A stretch of DNA of 28,962 bases, taken from IMG/VR virus record IMGVR_UViG_3300047157_000029, positions 1 to 28,962 of that record; one strand, written 5' to 3'. Below the pieces are notes generated by a model. It did not search any database and had not been told where the DNA came from. It saw nothing but the letters and a program-made list of their open reading frames with translations. Positions 1 through 6,776 of this stretch are shown in pieces. A program made the translations under genes and the position numbers. Every line of letters starts with the position of its first letter. Position 1 is the stretch's first letter. Origin of the DNA: a virus.

Positions 1-135
1 TGCAAACCAAACCCACATGTTTTTAGACAAATATGGTGATAGTACAGCAAGTCCCAATAGAGGTTCACTATTAGGGGGTAACGGTAGTAATCGACTGACT
101 ACTAACGCACCCAATAATATAAATCCTACTTTCAT
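1..135 (-). CDS. N-terminal part of an integral membrane protein, DUF6580/ECF-S-component-like (cut by window edge)
   Basis: This is the first 45 codons of a gene that continues past base 1. Its ATG (135-133) overlaps the gp55 stop as TAATG, and an AGAAGA sequence lies just upstream, which is a typical translational-coupling arrangement. The peptide starts MKVGFILLGALVVSRLLP, then continues with a PLPPNSEPLLGLAVLSPYLS segment and an aromatic WVWFA. The hydrophobic start followed by R-L-L-P-x-P-P-N resembles the opening of DUF6580-type membrane proteins, which are related in appearance to ECF-transporter substrate-binding components; that match is from memory and unverified. The strand choice rests on the stop-start overlap and the membrane-like sequence. 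A plus-strand reading is also open but looks like a shadow. A transport role would be inference. Confidence 0.6.
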   Translation of the reverse strand, partial: MKVGFILLGALVVSRLLPLPPNSEPLLGLAVLSPYLSKNMWVWFA

Positions 136-746
136 TAATCTTCTATGAAGTCACCCAAGTCAGAGTCTACTTTTACAGTTCTCCTCTTACGTTCCTTCTT
201 AACAATTTCTTTCCATTCCCTATCTCTGTCTTTGATTTCATCAATACGGAATCTAAGTTGGTCAACAAATGCGGCAGCAACTTGATTTGATTGTGCGTCA
301 CCTAACTCTTGGTCAAGGAAGTTTTCGATACCAGATTGTTCCATATACTTCATCTTAATATCTTGTTGTTTCTTTTCTTTCTCAATCCTACGTAGGAATG
401 CAAACCATGAAATCTGTGTAAAGTATGCAAACGCATTTGGTTTACCTGTACGTGTTGCAGCTTCAATATTATAGTTCTGAATTGCTTTTAGACAGTTCTC
501 TACTGCATCCATTACCATCTCTTCACGATATGTATATCGAACGAAGTTTGCCTTATGTGATAATCCTTCACAAATCTTTAAAAAACACGTTGCAATATAA
601 TCAGGAATGATGGGTTGTTTTCCACCAGACTCTTTTGCTTCTTTTACAAGTGTACAGTAGTCTACAACTGATTGCGAGAACTGTGCATTATTAACGTAAT
701 GCGGTTTATCTTTTGGTTTAATCTTTTCCGTCTTTGCCATTTTCAT
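135..746 (-). CDS. 55: Late-transcription sigma factor, T4 gp55 family
   Basis: This is a 203-residue protein (T4 gp55 is about 185). Gp55 binds host RNA polymerase and directs it to TATAAATA late promoters. Seen here: a YVNN motif at residues 17-20, matching the T4 N-terminus; a sigma region-2-like helix around residues 72-90 (YREEMVMDAVENC); a basic helix pair around 104-126 (NAFAYFTQISWFAFLRRIEK); and an acidic/hydrophobic C-terminus DLGDFIED. That end occupies the place of the T4 gp55 tail that contacts the gp45 sliding clamp. The start overlaps the preceding gene by 29 bases; a second ATG two codons later (740) is an equally good start. A consensus early promoter at 796-824 lies 50 bases upstream, so the gene can be expressed before late genes. 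Its targets are the TATAAATA boxes listed elsewhere in this window. Confidence 0.9.
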   Translation of the reverse strand: MKMAKTEKIKPKDKPHYVNNAQFSQSVVDYCTLVKEAKESGGKQPIIPDYIATCFLKICEGLSHKANFVRYTYREEMVMDAVENCLKAIQNYNIEAATRTGKPNAFAYFTQISWFAFLRRIEKEKKQQDIKMKYMEQSGIENFLDQELGDAQSNQVAAAFVDQLRFRIDEIKDRDREWKEIVKKERKRRTVKVDSDLGDFIED

Positions 747-1233
747 TTTCCATTATATGTCGTAATTGACTGCTGCTGAATCTGTGATGTCTACTATTAT
801 AGTATATCTCTCTGCAATTGTCAAGTGCTAGTTGCTTACCAGTGAAGTCTTTATCTCTGTACTCCTCTCCAATTATTCTGATATCATAGTGAACCAGTTC
901 TAATAGGTCTAGTAAATCCGATTCAGTACTGTAGGGAATAATTTCATCTACGTATTTACATGCATCTACCTGTATATATCTTTCAGTTATAGATTGAAGT
1001 GGGGAGTTCTTTTCGGGTCTGTCGATACTAGGGTCTACCTGTAATCCTATAATAAGATAATCACAGACAGTCTTTGCTTCTCTTAACATCTGAACATGTC
1101 CCGCATGGAACAGGTCAAAGCATGAAAAAGTAATACCGATTTTTTTTAAATTAGGGCTTGACAAAAGTTGTTTCTCAGTGTATAATAAGCTTAGCGTTCG
1201 GGGAGGCTGAATACTACAGTTCCAGCAACACAA
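718..1233 (-). CDS. Cytidylyltransferase-like nucleotidyltransferase (HIGH superfamily, TagD-like)
   Basis: The core reads GITFSCFDLFHAGHVQML, with the HxGH nucleotide-binding signature (HAGH). It is followed by CDYLIIGLQ, an ERYIQVDACKYVDEI segment and RIIGEEYRDKDFTG. The late FSSSQLR matches the position of the ISSTxxR motif that closes the active site in glycerol-3-phosphate and related cytidylyltransferases. Such enzymes make CDP-activated alcohols from CTP, but the substrate here is unknown. The start is doubtful. The longest frame begins at 1233, inside the preceding gene, and its first 23 residues (rich in Cys and Trp, then Ser and Leu) do not look conserved. A UUG at 1164 with GAGAAA upstream would give 148 residues starting MSSPNLKKIG. 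The 3' end overlaps gp55 and carries the gp55 promoter. Confidence 0.82.
   Translation of the reverse strand: MCCWNCSIQPPRTLSLLYTEKQLLSSPNLKKIGITFSCFDLFHAGHVQMLREAKTVCDYLIIGLQVDPSIDRPEKNSPLQSITERYIQVDACKYVDEIIPYSTESDLLDLLELVHYDIRIIGEEYRDKDFTGKQLALDNCREIYYNSRHHRFSSSQLRHIMENENGKDGKD
796..824 (-). promoter_or_regulatory. Early sigma70-type promoter for gp55, inside the upstream coding region
   Basis: On the minus strand TTGACA (824-819) is followed by a 17-base spacer and TATAAT (801-796), a perfect consensus. It lies within the C-terminal codons of the cytidylyltransferase gene. Transcription would start near 789, giving a leader of about 43 bases before the gp55 ATG. This makes sense for a factor needed before late transcription can begin. 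Confidence 0.85.
1158..1186 (+). promoter_or_regulatory. Consensus sigma70-type promoter pointing antisense to the surrounding operon
   Basis: On the plus strand TTGACA (1158-1163), a 17-base spacer and TATAAT (1181-1186) form a perfect consensus. It lies between the oxygenase stop and the likely UUG start of the cytidylyltransferase. It would fire rightwards at about 1193, against the oxygenase, Sm-like and radical-SAM genes. I see no convincing plus-strand gene or terminator just downstream. Confidence 0.6.
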
Positions 1234-1763
1234 TATCGGTAATCTTCGAATGGTAATGATACAGTTTCATGTATCAAATGACTTCTAAAGATAACTAATT
1301 TCCCATGTTCAATTTCTAACCCATAATCTAGGGTTGGAAAAAATAAATTAGAACATCCTTCGGGTGGGTCGATGTAATAAACAAATGACCACGTGGTTGG
1401 CCAATGGTCGTGCGGTGTCGTGATTTGTCCACTGACTTGACGTACTCCCCACATAACATTACAATACTGTGATTGTATATATGATTTATTCCAAAATTTG
1501 TTTGGTTCGTTTCGTGAATGATGTCCCCACCAATCTAACTGTATCTTTTCTGAAGATTCTTTACAAAAGTTTTCTACGATTGTTTGTAGTTTTTGAAATT
1601 CAGGAAACTGTTTTACTGCGGGAATAATTCCCGACTCTACATTAGTATCTAGAATGCGTTCATCCAATGAATTAAGTCGGTCAACTATCCTCATATTCAT
1701 ATCTTCATCATCAAGCATCTTGATAAAGATATAATCATCATGTACATTACGAAGTTTAAGCAT
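1191..1763 (-). CDS. Putative 2-oxoglutarate/Fe(II)-dependent oxygenase
   Basis: This 190-residue protein looks like the small phage 2OG-Fe(II) oxygenases (2OG-FeII_Oxy_5-like). The metal region is TTPHDHWPTTWSFVYYID, giving candidate ligands H118 and H120 with D119 between. A distal block GKLVIFRSHLIHETV supplies H165, and R176 is placed to bind the 2-oxoglutarate carboxylate. The spacing of about 45 residues between the two metal blocks suits a double-stranded beta-helix. The substrate cannot be told; protein side chains, nucleotides or small molecules are all possible. Its ATG abuts the stop of the Sm-like gene upstream (both at 1763), so the two are likely translationally coupled in the uvsY-to-gp55 operon. 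It is unrelated in detail to the second oxygenase-like gene at 26976-27644. Confidence 0.7.
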   Translation of the reverse strand: MLKLRNVHDDYIFIKMLDDEDMNMRIVDRLNSLDERILDTNVESGIIPAVKQFPEFQKLQTIVENFCKESSEKIQLDWWGHHSRNEPNKFWNKSYIQSQYCNVMWGVRQVSGQITTPHDHWPTTWSFVYYIDPPEGCSNLFFPTLDYGLEIEHGKLVIFRSHLIHETVSLPFEDYRYCVAGTVVFSLPER

Positions 1764-2254
1764 TAGTGTATTTTTGTCGGGTCTATGTCACCAAACATAC
1801 TGATAACATTACTCCCACTATCCTGTTGTAAGAATTCTTTCAATCCATCTTCATTTGATGCACGTGGTTTTCTTTGTGCAAATCTTCCTTTATGAACTTT
1901 ATCAGCAAGTTGTTGAGTGAATTCTTGTTCTCTTTCTTCGTTCATAACAGTCATTTCTTTGACTGCGGTATCGTATTGCAAGACCAACGTATCGGGTGGA
2001 AATGCTATACCAATAACATTGTTCCCATTCAAGATAAGAATATCTTCGGGATGTTCTTGGTAAACCATCCAAGGTCGAAACGAGTAATACTTGATACCTT
2101 CTTCGGTCTCAACTAATTTTAGTCTCATTGCTTTTCTAATCACAATCTCAAGACTACCATGAACCTCTTCATTCCACTGGAGAATCTCCGCAACAATCTC
2201 TTCCCCAGAGGTTAATTTAAATTGTCTTAATTCGAACTCTTCTCTGTAACTCAT
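1763..2254 (-). CDS. Conserved phage protein with a possible Sm-like N-terminal domain
   Basis: This is a 163-residue protein without a named function. The N-terminus (about residues 8-90) reads FELRQFKLTSGEEIVAEILQ, then a strand-rich stretch with IVIRKAMRLKL, FRPWM and TLVLQYD. The pattern V/K-L-x-S-G-E-E-I-x-A-E resembles the first strands of Sm/LSm-type barrels found in many T4-like marine phages. The C-terminal part (about residues 95-163) is polar and probably flexible: glutamate- and glutamine-rich helices followed by FLQQDSGSNVISMFGDIDP. The gene overlaps the radical-SAM gene by four bases and meets the oxygenase gene with a shared base, so it is part of the same operon. An RNA-binding role would be inference from fold resemblance only. 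Confidence 0.65.
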   Translation of the reverse strand: MSYREEFELRQFKLTSGEEIVAEILQWNEEVHGSLEIVIRKAMRLKLVETEEGIKYYSFRPWMVYQEHPEDILILNGNNVIGIAFPPDTLVLQYDTAVKEMTVMNEEREQEFTQQLADKVHKGRFAQRKPRASNEDGLKEFLQQDSGSNVISMFGDIDPTKIH

Positions 2255-3897
2255 TGTAATTCCATTTTGTTTAGTTTATAGTTTCTGATTATATTTATCA
2301 GACCTTTAACTGGTAAATTTTCGTGTCCCTGTTTATAATATTTATATCCTTCCTTGGGATTCTCCCATACTTCTGCATGGACAAAACAAGTTTGCCATAC
2401 GCCAGCGGGATTCATTTTTGACTCAACTCGTTCTTTGGTGAACTCGTGTACCCATTCAATCATATCTATAAAGTCATAATCTCCACTTGGATGCACCCAG
2501 TAGTTCCATAGATTCTTTTCACGGTTCTTATTGTTTCGTTTCATCTTCCGCATCCCGTCAACCTTTTTTCTTATTTCGGGATTTGTTATATGTGGTTCAT
2601 CATATGAGTATGTATACCCATATTCCATAAAGTTATTGTAGACCTTCCAGTCAATCGCATCTGCTTGTTCGTCATCGGGTTCTGATAACATCAACGGTAG
2701 AAAAGATACGACATGTCCACCCCAATGCTCGTTGACCCAATTCTTGGTTTCTTCTAGTGATTCAAACGTTTCATGAGGAAGACCCGCAATCATTGTAAAT
2801 GTACCACAATAGTAGTTGGGTGACCTCTCACGAAAATACTCTTGAATCTCTAATAGACCCTTCTTGAGTTTTTCTGGTTTCATTCCTTTACCTACTGTCT
2901 TACCAGACTTATGATTAAAGGTTTCTACCCCATAACTATGCGAGGTAAATCCCATATCAATCATATCATCCCAAGTATCTTTTCCATGTGTAATCAATAG
3001 GTCTGCTCTGACATACCCACTGAAATGTGGTTGGAATGGTAGTCTTCTTACTGCACGAGCGATAAGTGCAATCTTGTCCTTCGAGTCGTTTACTGTATCA
3101 TCTGTAATATAGTAGTTGGTTGTTCCCCACTTCTCGTAGTTCTCTAGTAACTCTTGATAAACACTCTCTTCGTTACGGGTCGTATCTTGTTTCATACCCA
3201 ACAGAGGGAACGAACAATATTTACACTCAAAGATACACCCCCGTGCAAACTCAATATTTATTGTCTCACTAGGTTTGATATGGTCACGTTCTTCGAATGA
3301 TATGTTTGCATCTCTCTTAGGGAAACACGGATAACTGTGTTGTGCGGTAATCAACTTACCACCATTCTTCAATGTCTTGTGTACCTTTAGGTCTTCTCCT
3401 TCACCTGTGAGATATTTACACAAAGCACTCATTGCATACTCACCATTACCAGTGATATAATAATCTGCTTCAACACATGTAACTGTCCAAGTCTTTTGTC
3501 CACCCGCAACGAGTGTTACCCACGGATAGTTTTCTCTTATGTGATTGGTAAACCATACAAGTCGTTCGGTTGCCATCGTATGGAACATCATACTGAAACC
3601 AATAAACAAAGTATCCTTGGTTACTCTGGTACGTAGTATTTCAGATAGTTCATCATTAGTAAAGAATATACTGTAATCGATACATTCTACATCCCATCCA
3701 TGTTTTCTAATATGGGTTGCGATTCTGTGATTACCAAAACTACGAAATGCTTCTATACCATTAAAGATTCCTTGCACCACCATTTCTGAGTCAGTGTGAA
3801 TCTCCTTTGCATATTCTTCATGTCTTTCATCGGGAGAGGTAAACCCACCAAATAATAATCCACGAGGTCTTCTCTCTACTATAGGTATTTGGTTCAT
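2251..3897 (-). CDS. Radical SAM protein with an N-terminal B12-binding-like domain
   Basis: This is a 548-residue protein. The cluster-binding motif C-x3-C-x2-C is at Cys221, Cys225 and Cys228 (ARGCIFECKYCSF), the hallmark of radical-SAM enzymes that bind a 4Fe-4S cluster and cleave S-adenosylmethionine. The preceding part (about 40-165) has the alternating pattern of a cobalamin-binding Rossmann domain (GWDVECIDYS, TLFIGFSMMFHTMA, VTLVAGGQ, YYITGNGE), a layout typical of B12-dependent radical-SAM proteins. After the motif the TIM-barrel elements ITDDTVNDS and GVETFNHKSGKTVGKGM are visible. Related proteins occur in T4-like marine phages, where their substrate is unknown. The start overlaps the uvsW stop by four bases (ATGA), so it is translated with the recombination genes. 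Confidence in the family is high; no specific reaction can be assigned. Confidence 0.88.
   Translation of the reverse strand: MNQIPIVERRPRGLLFGGFTSPDERHEEYAKEIHTDSEMVVQGIFNGIEAFRSFGNHRIATHIRKHGWDVECIDYSIFFTNDELSEILRTRVTKDTLFIGFSMMFHTMATERLVWFTNHIRENYPWVTLVAGGQKTWTVTCVEADYYITGNGEYAMSALCKYLTGEGEDLKVHKTLKNGGKLITAQHSYPCFPKRDANISFEERDHIKPSETINIEFARGCIFECKYCSFPLLGMKQDTTRNEESVYQELLENYEKWGTTNYYITDDTVNDSKDKIALIARAVRRLPFQPHFSGYVRADLLITHGKDTWDDMIDMGFTSHSYGVETFNHKSGKTVGKGMKPEKLKKGLLEIQEYFRERSPNYYCGTFTMIAGLPHETFESLEETKNWVNEHWGGHVVSFLPLMLSEPDDEQADAIDWKVYNNFMEYGYTYSYDEPHITNPEIRKKVDGMRKMKRNNKNREKNLWNYWVHPSGDYDFIDMIEWVHEFTKERVESKMNPAGVWQTCFVHAEVWENPKEGYKYYKQGHENLPVKGLINIIRNYKLNKMELQ
2292..2346 (-). promoter_or_regulatory. 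Possible internal late promoters (GATAAATA and TATAAATA)
   Basis: Minus-strand TATAAATA lies at 2346-2339 and GATAAATA at 2299-2292, both within the last codons of the radical-SAM gene and 40 to 90 bases before the Sm-like gene start. Such boxes match the gp55 late motif. The first encodes Tyr-Lys-Tyr-Tyr and could be a coincidence of AT-rich codons. Confidence 0.35.
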
Positions 3898-5375
3898 TTC
3901 AAGTCAAGTTTATAAATCTTATATGGGAATTGTTCCTTGGTGTATATTTTAATACGTTCTGCTGAGTGTCTCAACGTAAAGTTCTTGTGTGATTTTATAT
4001 GTAAGTCATCCGCTATATCGTATAATTTGGTCACAGAACCATCGTCAGACTTCCTCAGTCCACGCCCAATCGATTGCAGTACCTTAACTTGACTCTTACT
4101 AGGTGATGCGAATACTATATTATGAAGATTCCTAATATTAATACCAGTACTGAAAGTCCCCAAACTAGCAACAATAATTGCATTCTTTTGTCCCTCTACG
4201 ATACCACGTATCTGTTCTCGGTCTTTTGCCTCTACCTCACCACTTACATAATATACTGGTCGGTCACCCGCTTTATCCTTAATCATATCAAATAAAGGTT
4301 TACCATGTTTCTCTACGAATTGGAATAACACCAGAGAATTACCCTTCTGGTCTAAGGCAAGATTAGTTATAAGTTTATTTCTTTTCTCATTTGTAACAAT
4401 ATAATCTATTTCTTCTTGATAGGTCGCTTCCTTTAACCTATGACATATATCATTATGATAACGAAGTAGTAAAACAGAGATATCTATCTTTGCAAGTTTA
4501 CCCTGTTCTTGTAAGTCCTTGGTCATTGTCACTCTATGAGTAGGGCCAAAGAGTCCTTCTAATACAAGTTTATTTGTTTCTGTACCATCTAATGTACCTG
4601 TAGTACCGAATCTATATTCCGCATTGACACACTTATTCATGATACCAGATAAAGACTTTGCTTTGAATAGATGCACTTCGTCTCCAAACACACACCCCAT
4701 ATTCTCAAACCAATCCTTAGAAAATCTATGGATTGATTGCCATGTAGAGATAATAACTGGTTTGTCGGTAGTCTTGTCCTTACCACTGTAGATACGATGT
4801 ACATTATTCTGTACATCATAACCATAATCTTCAAAGTCTTTGTACATCTGTTCGACTAGACTTGTTGTCGGAACAACAATAAGTATTTGTTTATCGTGAT
4901 TATCTAGATACCAACGCATAAGGTTGTAGATAATAAATGACTTACCCGAACCAGTTGGTGACAATAAAACGGAACGTTTCTTTTCTATACCATGGGTTAC
5001 CGCATCATATTGATATTCATATAATGGAAACGGTAGGTTAAGTTTACTTTGGAATTTAATTAGTTCTTGGTGTTTAACTTGATTGGTTAATGCGGGATGA
5101 CCAAAATCTGTCTCTTGTAATTGAAGAGGATACATGCGGTCAGAACAAAATTTCTTTACATGCTCATATAAACCCGCATTTAATTCACGGGTTATCTGAT
5201 TGAATAGTTTGATTTTACCGTCCCACCTTCTAGACTTATATGCAGGCATAAATTTATAGCCAGGCACAAAGAAAGAAAAGTAGTCCCGCAGTTCTTGGAG
5301 TTGGTGTTGATTACAATCTATCAACATCATGGAGTGGTCTTTAAGACCAACGGTAATAGTATTAGGTATTGTCAT
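3894..5375 (-). CDS. uvsW: UvsW-like ATP-dependent helicase
   Basis: This is a 493-residue superfamily-2 helicase (T4 UvsW is about 503). In order: an N-terminal DNA-binding region with KFMPAYKSRRWDGKIKLF (41-58), Walker A SPTGSGKS at 139-146, the DEVH box at 232-235, a TGTLDG motif III near 259, and motif VI IGRGLRK near the C-terminus, preceded by STGINIRNLHNIVF. UvsW unwinds R-loops and branched DNA, which helps T4 shift from origin-primed to recombination-primed replication and supports strand-exchange repair. The gene follows uvsY by 15 bases, the same functional pairing as in T4. AAGG lies about 12 bases before the ATG. The likely promoter is the one in front of uvsY (5852-5881). Confidence 0.93.
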   Translation of the reverse strand: MTIPNTITVGLKDHSMMLIDCNQHQLQELRDYFSFFVPGYKFMPAYKSRRWDGKIKLFNQITRELNAGLYEHVKKFCSDRMYPLQLQETDFGHPALTNQVKHQELIKFQSKLNLPFPLYEYQYDAVTHGIEKKRSVLLSPTGSGKSFIIYNLMRWYLDNHDKQILIVVPTTSLVEQMYKDFEDYGYDVQNNVHRIYSGKDKTTDKPVIISTWQSIHRFSKDWFENMGCVFGDEVHLFKAKSLSGIMNKCVNAEYRFGTTGTLDGTETNKLVLEGLFGPTHRVTMTKDLQEQGKLAKIDISVLLLRYHNDICHRLKEATYQEEIDYIVTNEKRNKLITNLALDQKGNSLVLFQFVEKHGKPLFDMIKDKAGDRPVYYVSGEVEAKDREQIRGIVEGQKNAIIVASLGTFSTGINIRNLHNIVFASPSKSQVKVLQSIGRGLRKSDDGSVTKLYDIADDLHIKSHKNFTLRHSAERIKIYTKEQFPYKIYKLDLK

Positions 5376-5390
5376 TCATCTATATATACC

Positions 5391-5846
5391 TTACATACCG
5401 CTTTCGAATTGTCTCCACCTAATGATGTTTCCAATCGTCTGGTGTCTCCACTTTAGATTGTCCACAATTTCTGATAGAGTTTCTATGGTAGTTTTAAGCA
5501 TTTGAATCTTTATTTCAGATTCTTGCATATCCTTATCACCATTATAGAATGTCTCTTTAGTTGACTTGGTAAAAGCTTTAGGATTCAGACCATCAAACGG
5601 GTCGTACTTCCAACCACGTGCAGTCATATCTTCTTCAGGCATCTTACCTTCGTAATAAAGATACTTATCTTTCAGTAAGGTTTTTTGGTCAAACTCTGCT
5701 TTCTTCAAACGTAGTTTGGTCAGAGACAAATACTCAAGGTATTTTGCGTGTAGTTTAGGGGTATTCATAGACGCTTGTTCATAATCGTCTTTGCGAATAA
5801 TACTGTCTTCTTGCCATTCAGCAAGTATACTTTCTAAGTTAATCAT
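5391..5846 (-). CDS. uvsY: UvsY-like recombination mediator
   Basis: This is a 151-residue protein (T4 UvsY is about 137). UvsY loads the UvsX recombinase onto single-stranded DNA coated with gp32. The match is seen in the N-terminus (INLESILAEWQEDS), the central KDKYLYYEGKMPEED block, corresponding to the T4 LDYYSGRG region, and the C-terminal IIRWRQFESGM, which parallels the T4 ending MRAFEAGK. An insert around residues 75-100 (WKYDPFDGLNPKAFTKS) makes it slightly longer than T4. Its genomic partner uvsW follows directly. The ATG lies only five bases after a TATAAT box, so its mRNA should be leaderless; no Shine-Dalgarno sequence is visible. The -35 box of that promoter overlaps the stop of the tail-tube-like gene. 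Confidence 0.87.
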   Translation of the reverse strand: MINLESILAEWQEDSIIRKDDYEQASMNTPKLHAKYLEYLSLTKLRLKKAEFDQKTLLKDKYLYYEGKMPEEDMTARGWKYDPFDGLNPKAFTKSTKETFYNGDKDMQESEIKIQMLKTTIETLSEIVDNLKWRHQTIGNIIRWRQFESGM

Positions 5847-5851
5847 AATGT

Positions 5852-5881
5852 ATTATACCATAATAAAGGGTTAAATGTCAA
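5852..5881 (-). promoter_or_regulatory. Early sigma70-type promoter of the uvsY-uvsW operon
   Basis: Minus-strand TTGACA (5881-5876), an 18-base spacer and TATAAT (5857-5852) form this promoter. The -35 overlaps the stop codon of the upstream late gene. Only ACATT separates the -10 from the uvsY ATG, so the expected start point falls on or inside the start codon. Confidence 0.8.
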
Positions 5882-6405
5882 ATAATCTCAAATTGTGAGA
5901 ACCTAAATGATGCATTGAAGGTGACATATGTAGTGTCACCCGAAGTGGATTGAAACTCAATTGCACCCAATCCAGTTGGAACACAATCAAGATATCTAAT
6001 CTTTTGTGCAGTGTTATTGTGACTAGACAACACAGATAAAGTTATATCCGCATAGGTAGGTTTTCCTGTATCTCTTGCACCCGCAGATACTTGTCCTTCA
6101 TTCACTATACGAATCATCCAATTATACATCTCTTTATAAGATGTCATGTTTTCGTCCACAATAATATCAAACGAAACTTCTGAGAACGTTAGTTTGTCAC
6201 CCGCTAAAGGTACAGATGTAATCCTACGTACAGGTAATTCCAATGGAGTTAATTGAGCGCCAGGATGTGACACAGACTGAACAAAGTACTCCATGTTTGG
6301 GTACTTAGTCCTATCAATAATTACTTTAAACCCAGTAGGTTGTAAGTAATTTAAATTGGTTGTTAGTTCTTCGTCTGTGACTTGAACGTTTGATGTGACT
6401 GCCAT
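5878..6405 (-). CDS. Tail-tube-like structural protein (gp19 paralogue)
   Basis: This 175-residue protein is the same length as the genuine gp19 in this window (14486-15013) and has the same architecture. It has an N-terminal FKVIIDRTKYPNMEYFVQSV strand pair, a PLELPVRRITSVPLAGDKLTF block, equivalent to the gp19 MEVPFRGRQLKMAGDRTF block, a helix MYNWMIRIVNEG, equivalent to MERWMNGINA, and a final beta segment DTTYVTFNASFRFSQFEI. These shared landmarks identify a tail-tube fold. It lies far from the tail cluster, behind its own late promoter (6432-6439) with AGAGGA before the ATG. It may be a tube initiator or baseplate tube component analogous in role to T4 gp54, but gp54 is much longer, so that is inference. 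Confidence 0.75.
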   Translation of the reverse strand: MAVTSNVQVTDEELTTNLNYLQPTGFKVIIDRTKYPNMEYFVQSVSHPGAQLTPLELPVRRITSVPLAGDKLTFSEVSFDIIVDENMTSYKEMYNWMIRIVNEGQVSAGARDTGKPTYADITLSVLSSHNNTAQKIRYLDCVPTGLGAIEFQSTSGDTTYVTFNASFRFSQFEII

Positions 6406-6431
6406 AATGTCCTCTTAATAGTCTATACTAC

Positions 6432-6439
6432 TATTTATA
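6432..6439 (-). promoter_or_regulatory. T4-type late promoter TATAAATA
   Basis: A minus-strand TATAAATA lies 26 bases before the ATG of the tail-tube-like gene (6405), leaving a leader of about 20 bases that contains AGAGGA. This is the arrangement expected for a gp55-dependent late gene. Confidence 0.8.
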
Positions 6440-6444
6440 AGAGT

Positions 6445-6585
6445 TTAATGGACTACTTCGTCTTCATGCACCTTTTTTGTCAAAAACTCAATGACTCGTC
6501 CCCAATAGATTTTACCCCATTCAGTACCACTTCGTTCTTGTGCTGCAACTGCATTACTAATTAATCTGTGATAATCAACCTTCAT
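6445..6585 (-). CDS. Small conserved-looking protein, 46 residues
   Basis: Unrecognised. The longer frame starts at 6645, but the ATG at 6585 is preferred: it has GGAAGA seven bases upstream and overlaps the preceding stop (6575) by 11 bases, as expected for coupled genes. The product begins MKVDYHRLISNAVAAQERSG and continues with EWGKIYWGRVIEFLTKKVHEDE. It is mostly helical and amphipathic, with no membrane segment. It sits between a late promoter and tiny genes near the lysin, so it may be a late accessory protein; no function can be given. Confidence 0.6.
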   Translation of the reverse strand: MKVDYHRLISNAVAAQERSGTEWGKIYWGRVIEFLTKKVHEDEVVH

Positions 6586-6766
6586 TAATTCTTCCTTTTC
6601 CAACCCAAACAATTTCTTCGAACTTCTCTTCGTAGGTCTTACCATCTACGGTAAATCCAACGCAGTGTAGTTCTTTCAAAACAAACTTAACAGCTTCTTT
6701 TGCGGTATTGAATGCATACCATTTCATACAGTCTAAACCTGTATTTGCTAATCTTACTTCATACAT
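6575..6766 (-). CDS. Small hypothetical protein, 63 residues
   Basis: Unrecognised. It starts MYEVRLANTGLDCMKWYAF and has a central helix NTAKEAVKFVLKELHCVG followed by FTVDGKTYEEKFEEIVWVG, a beta-alpha-beta-like pattern of a compact soluble domain. A TATAAATA late box (6778-6785) lies 11 bases before the ATG. An AAGGA that could serve as a ribosome site sits between the two, mostly upstream of the expected RNA start. It overlaps the next gene at its stop. The function is unknown. Confidence 0.65.
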   Translation of the reverse strand: MYEVRLANTGLDCMKWYAFNTAKEAVKFVLKELHCVGFTVDGKTYEEKFEEIVWVGKGRINEG

Positions 6767-6776
6767 AATATATTCC

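Noticed and set aside
2-148. Open plus-strand frame at the left edge, ending MFLDKYGDSTASPNRGSLLG... INLL
   Set aside because: The minus strand gives a membrane-protein start coupled to the gp55 stop by TAATG, which is a far better gene signal; the plus reading is its mirror.
6586-6645. Upstream extension of the 46-residue gene to a start at 6645
   Set aside because: It would overlap the 63-residue gene by 71 bases, while the ATG at 6585 has GGAAGA and a normal coupling overlap.
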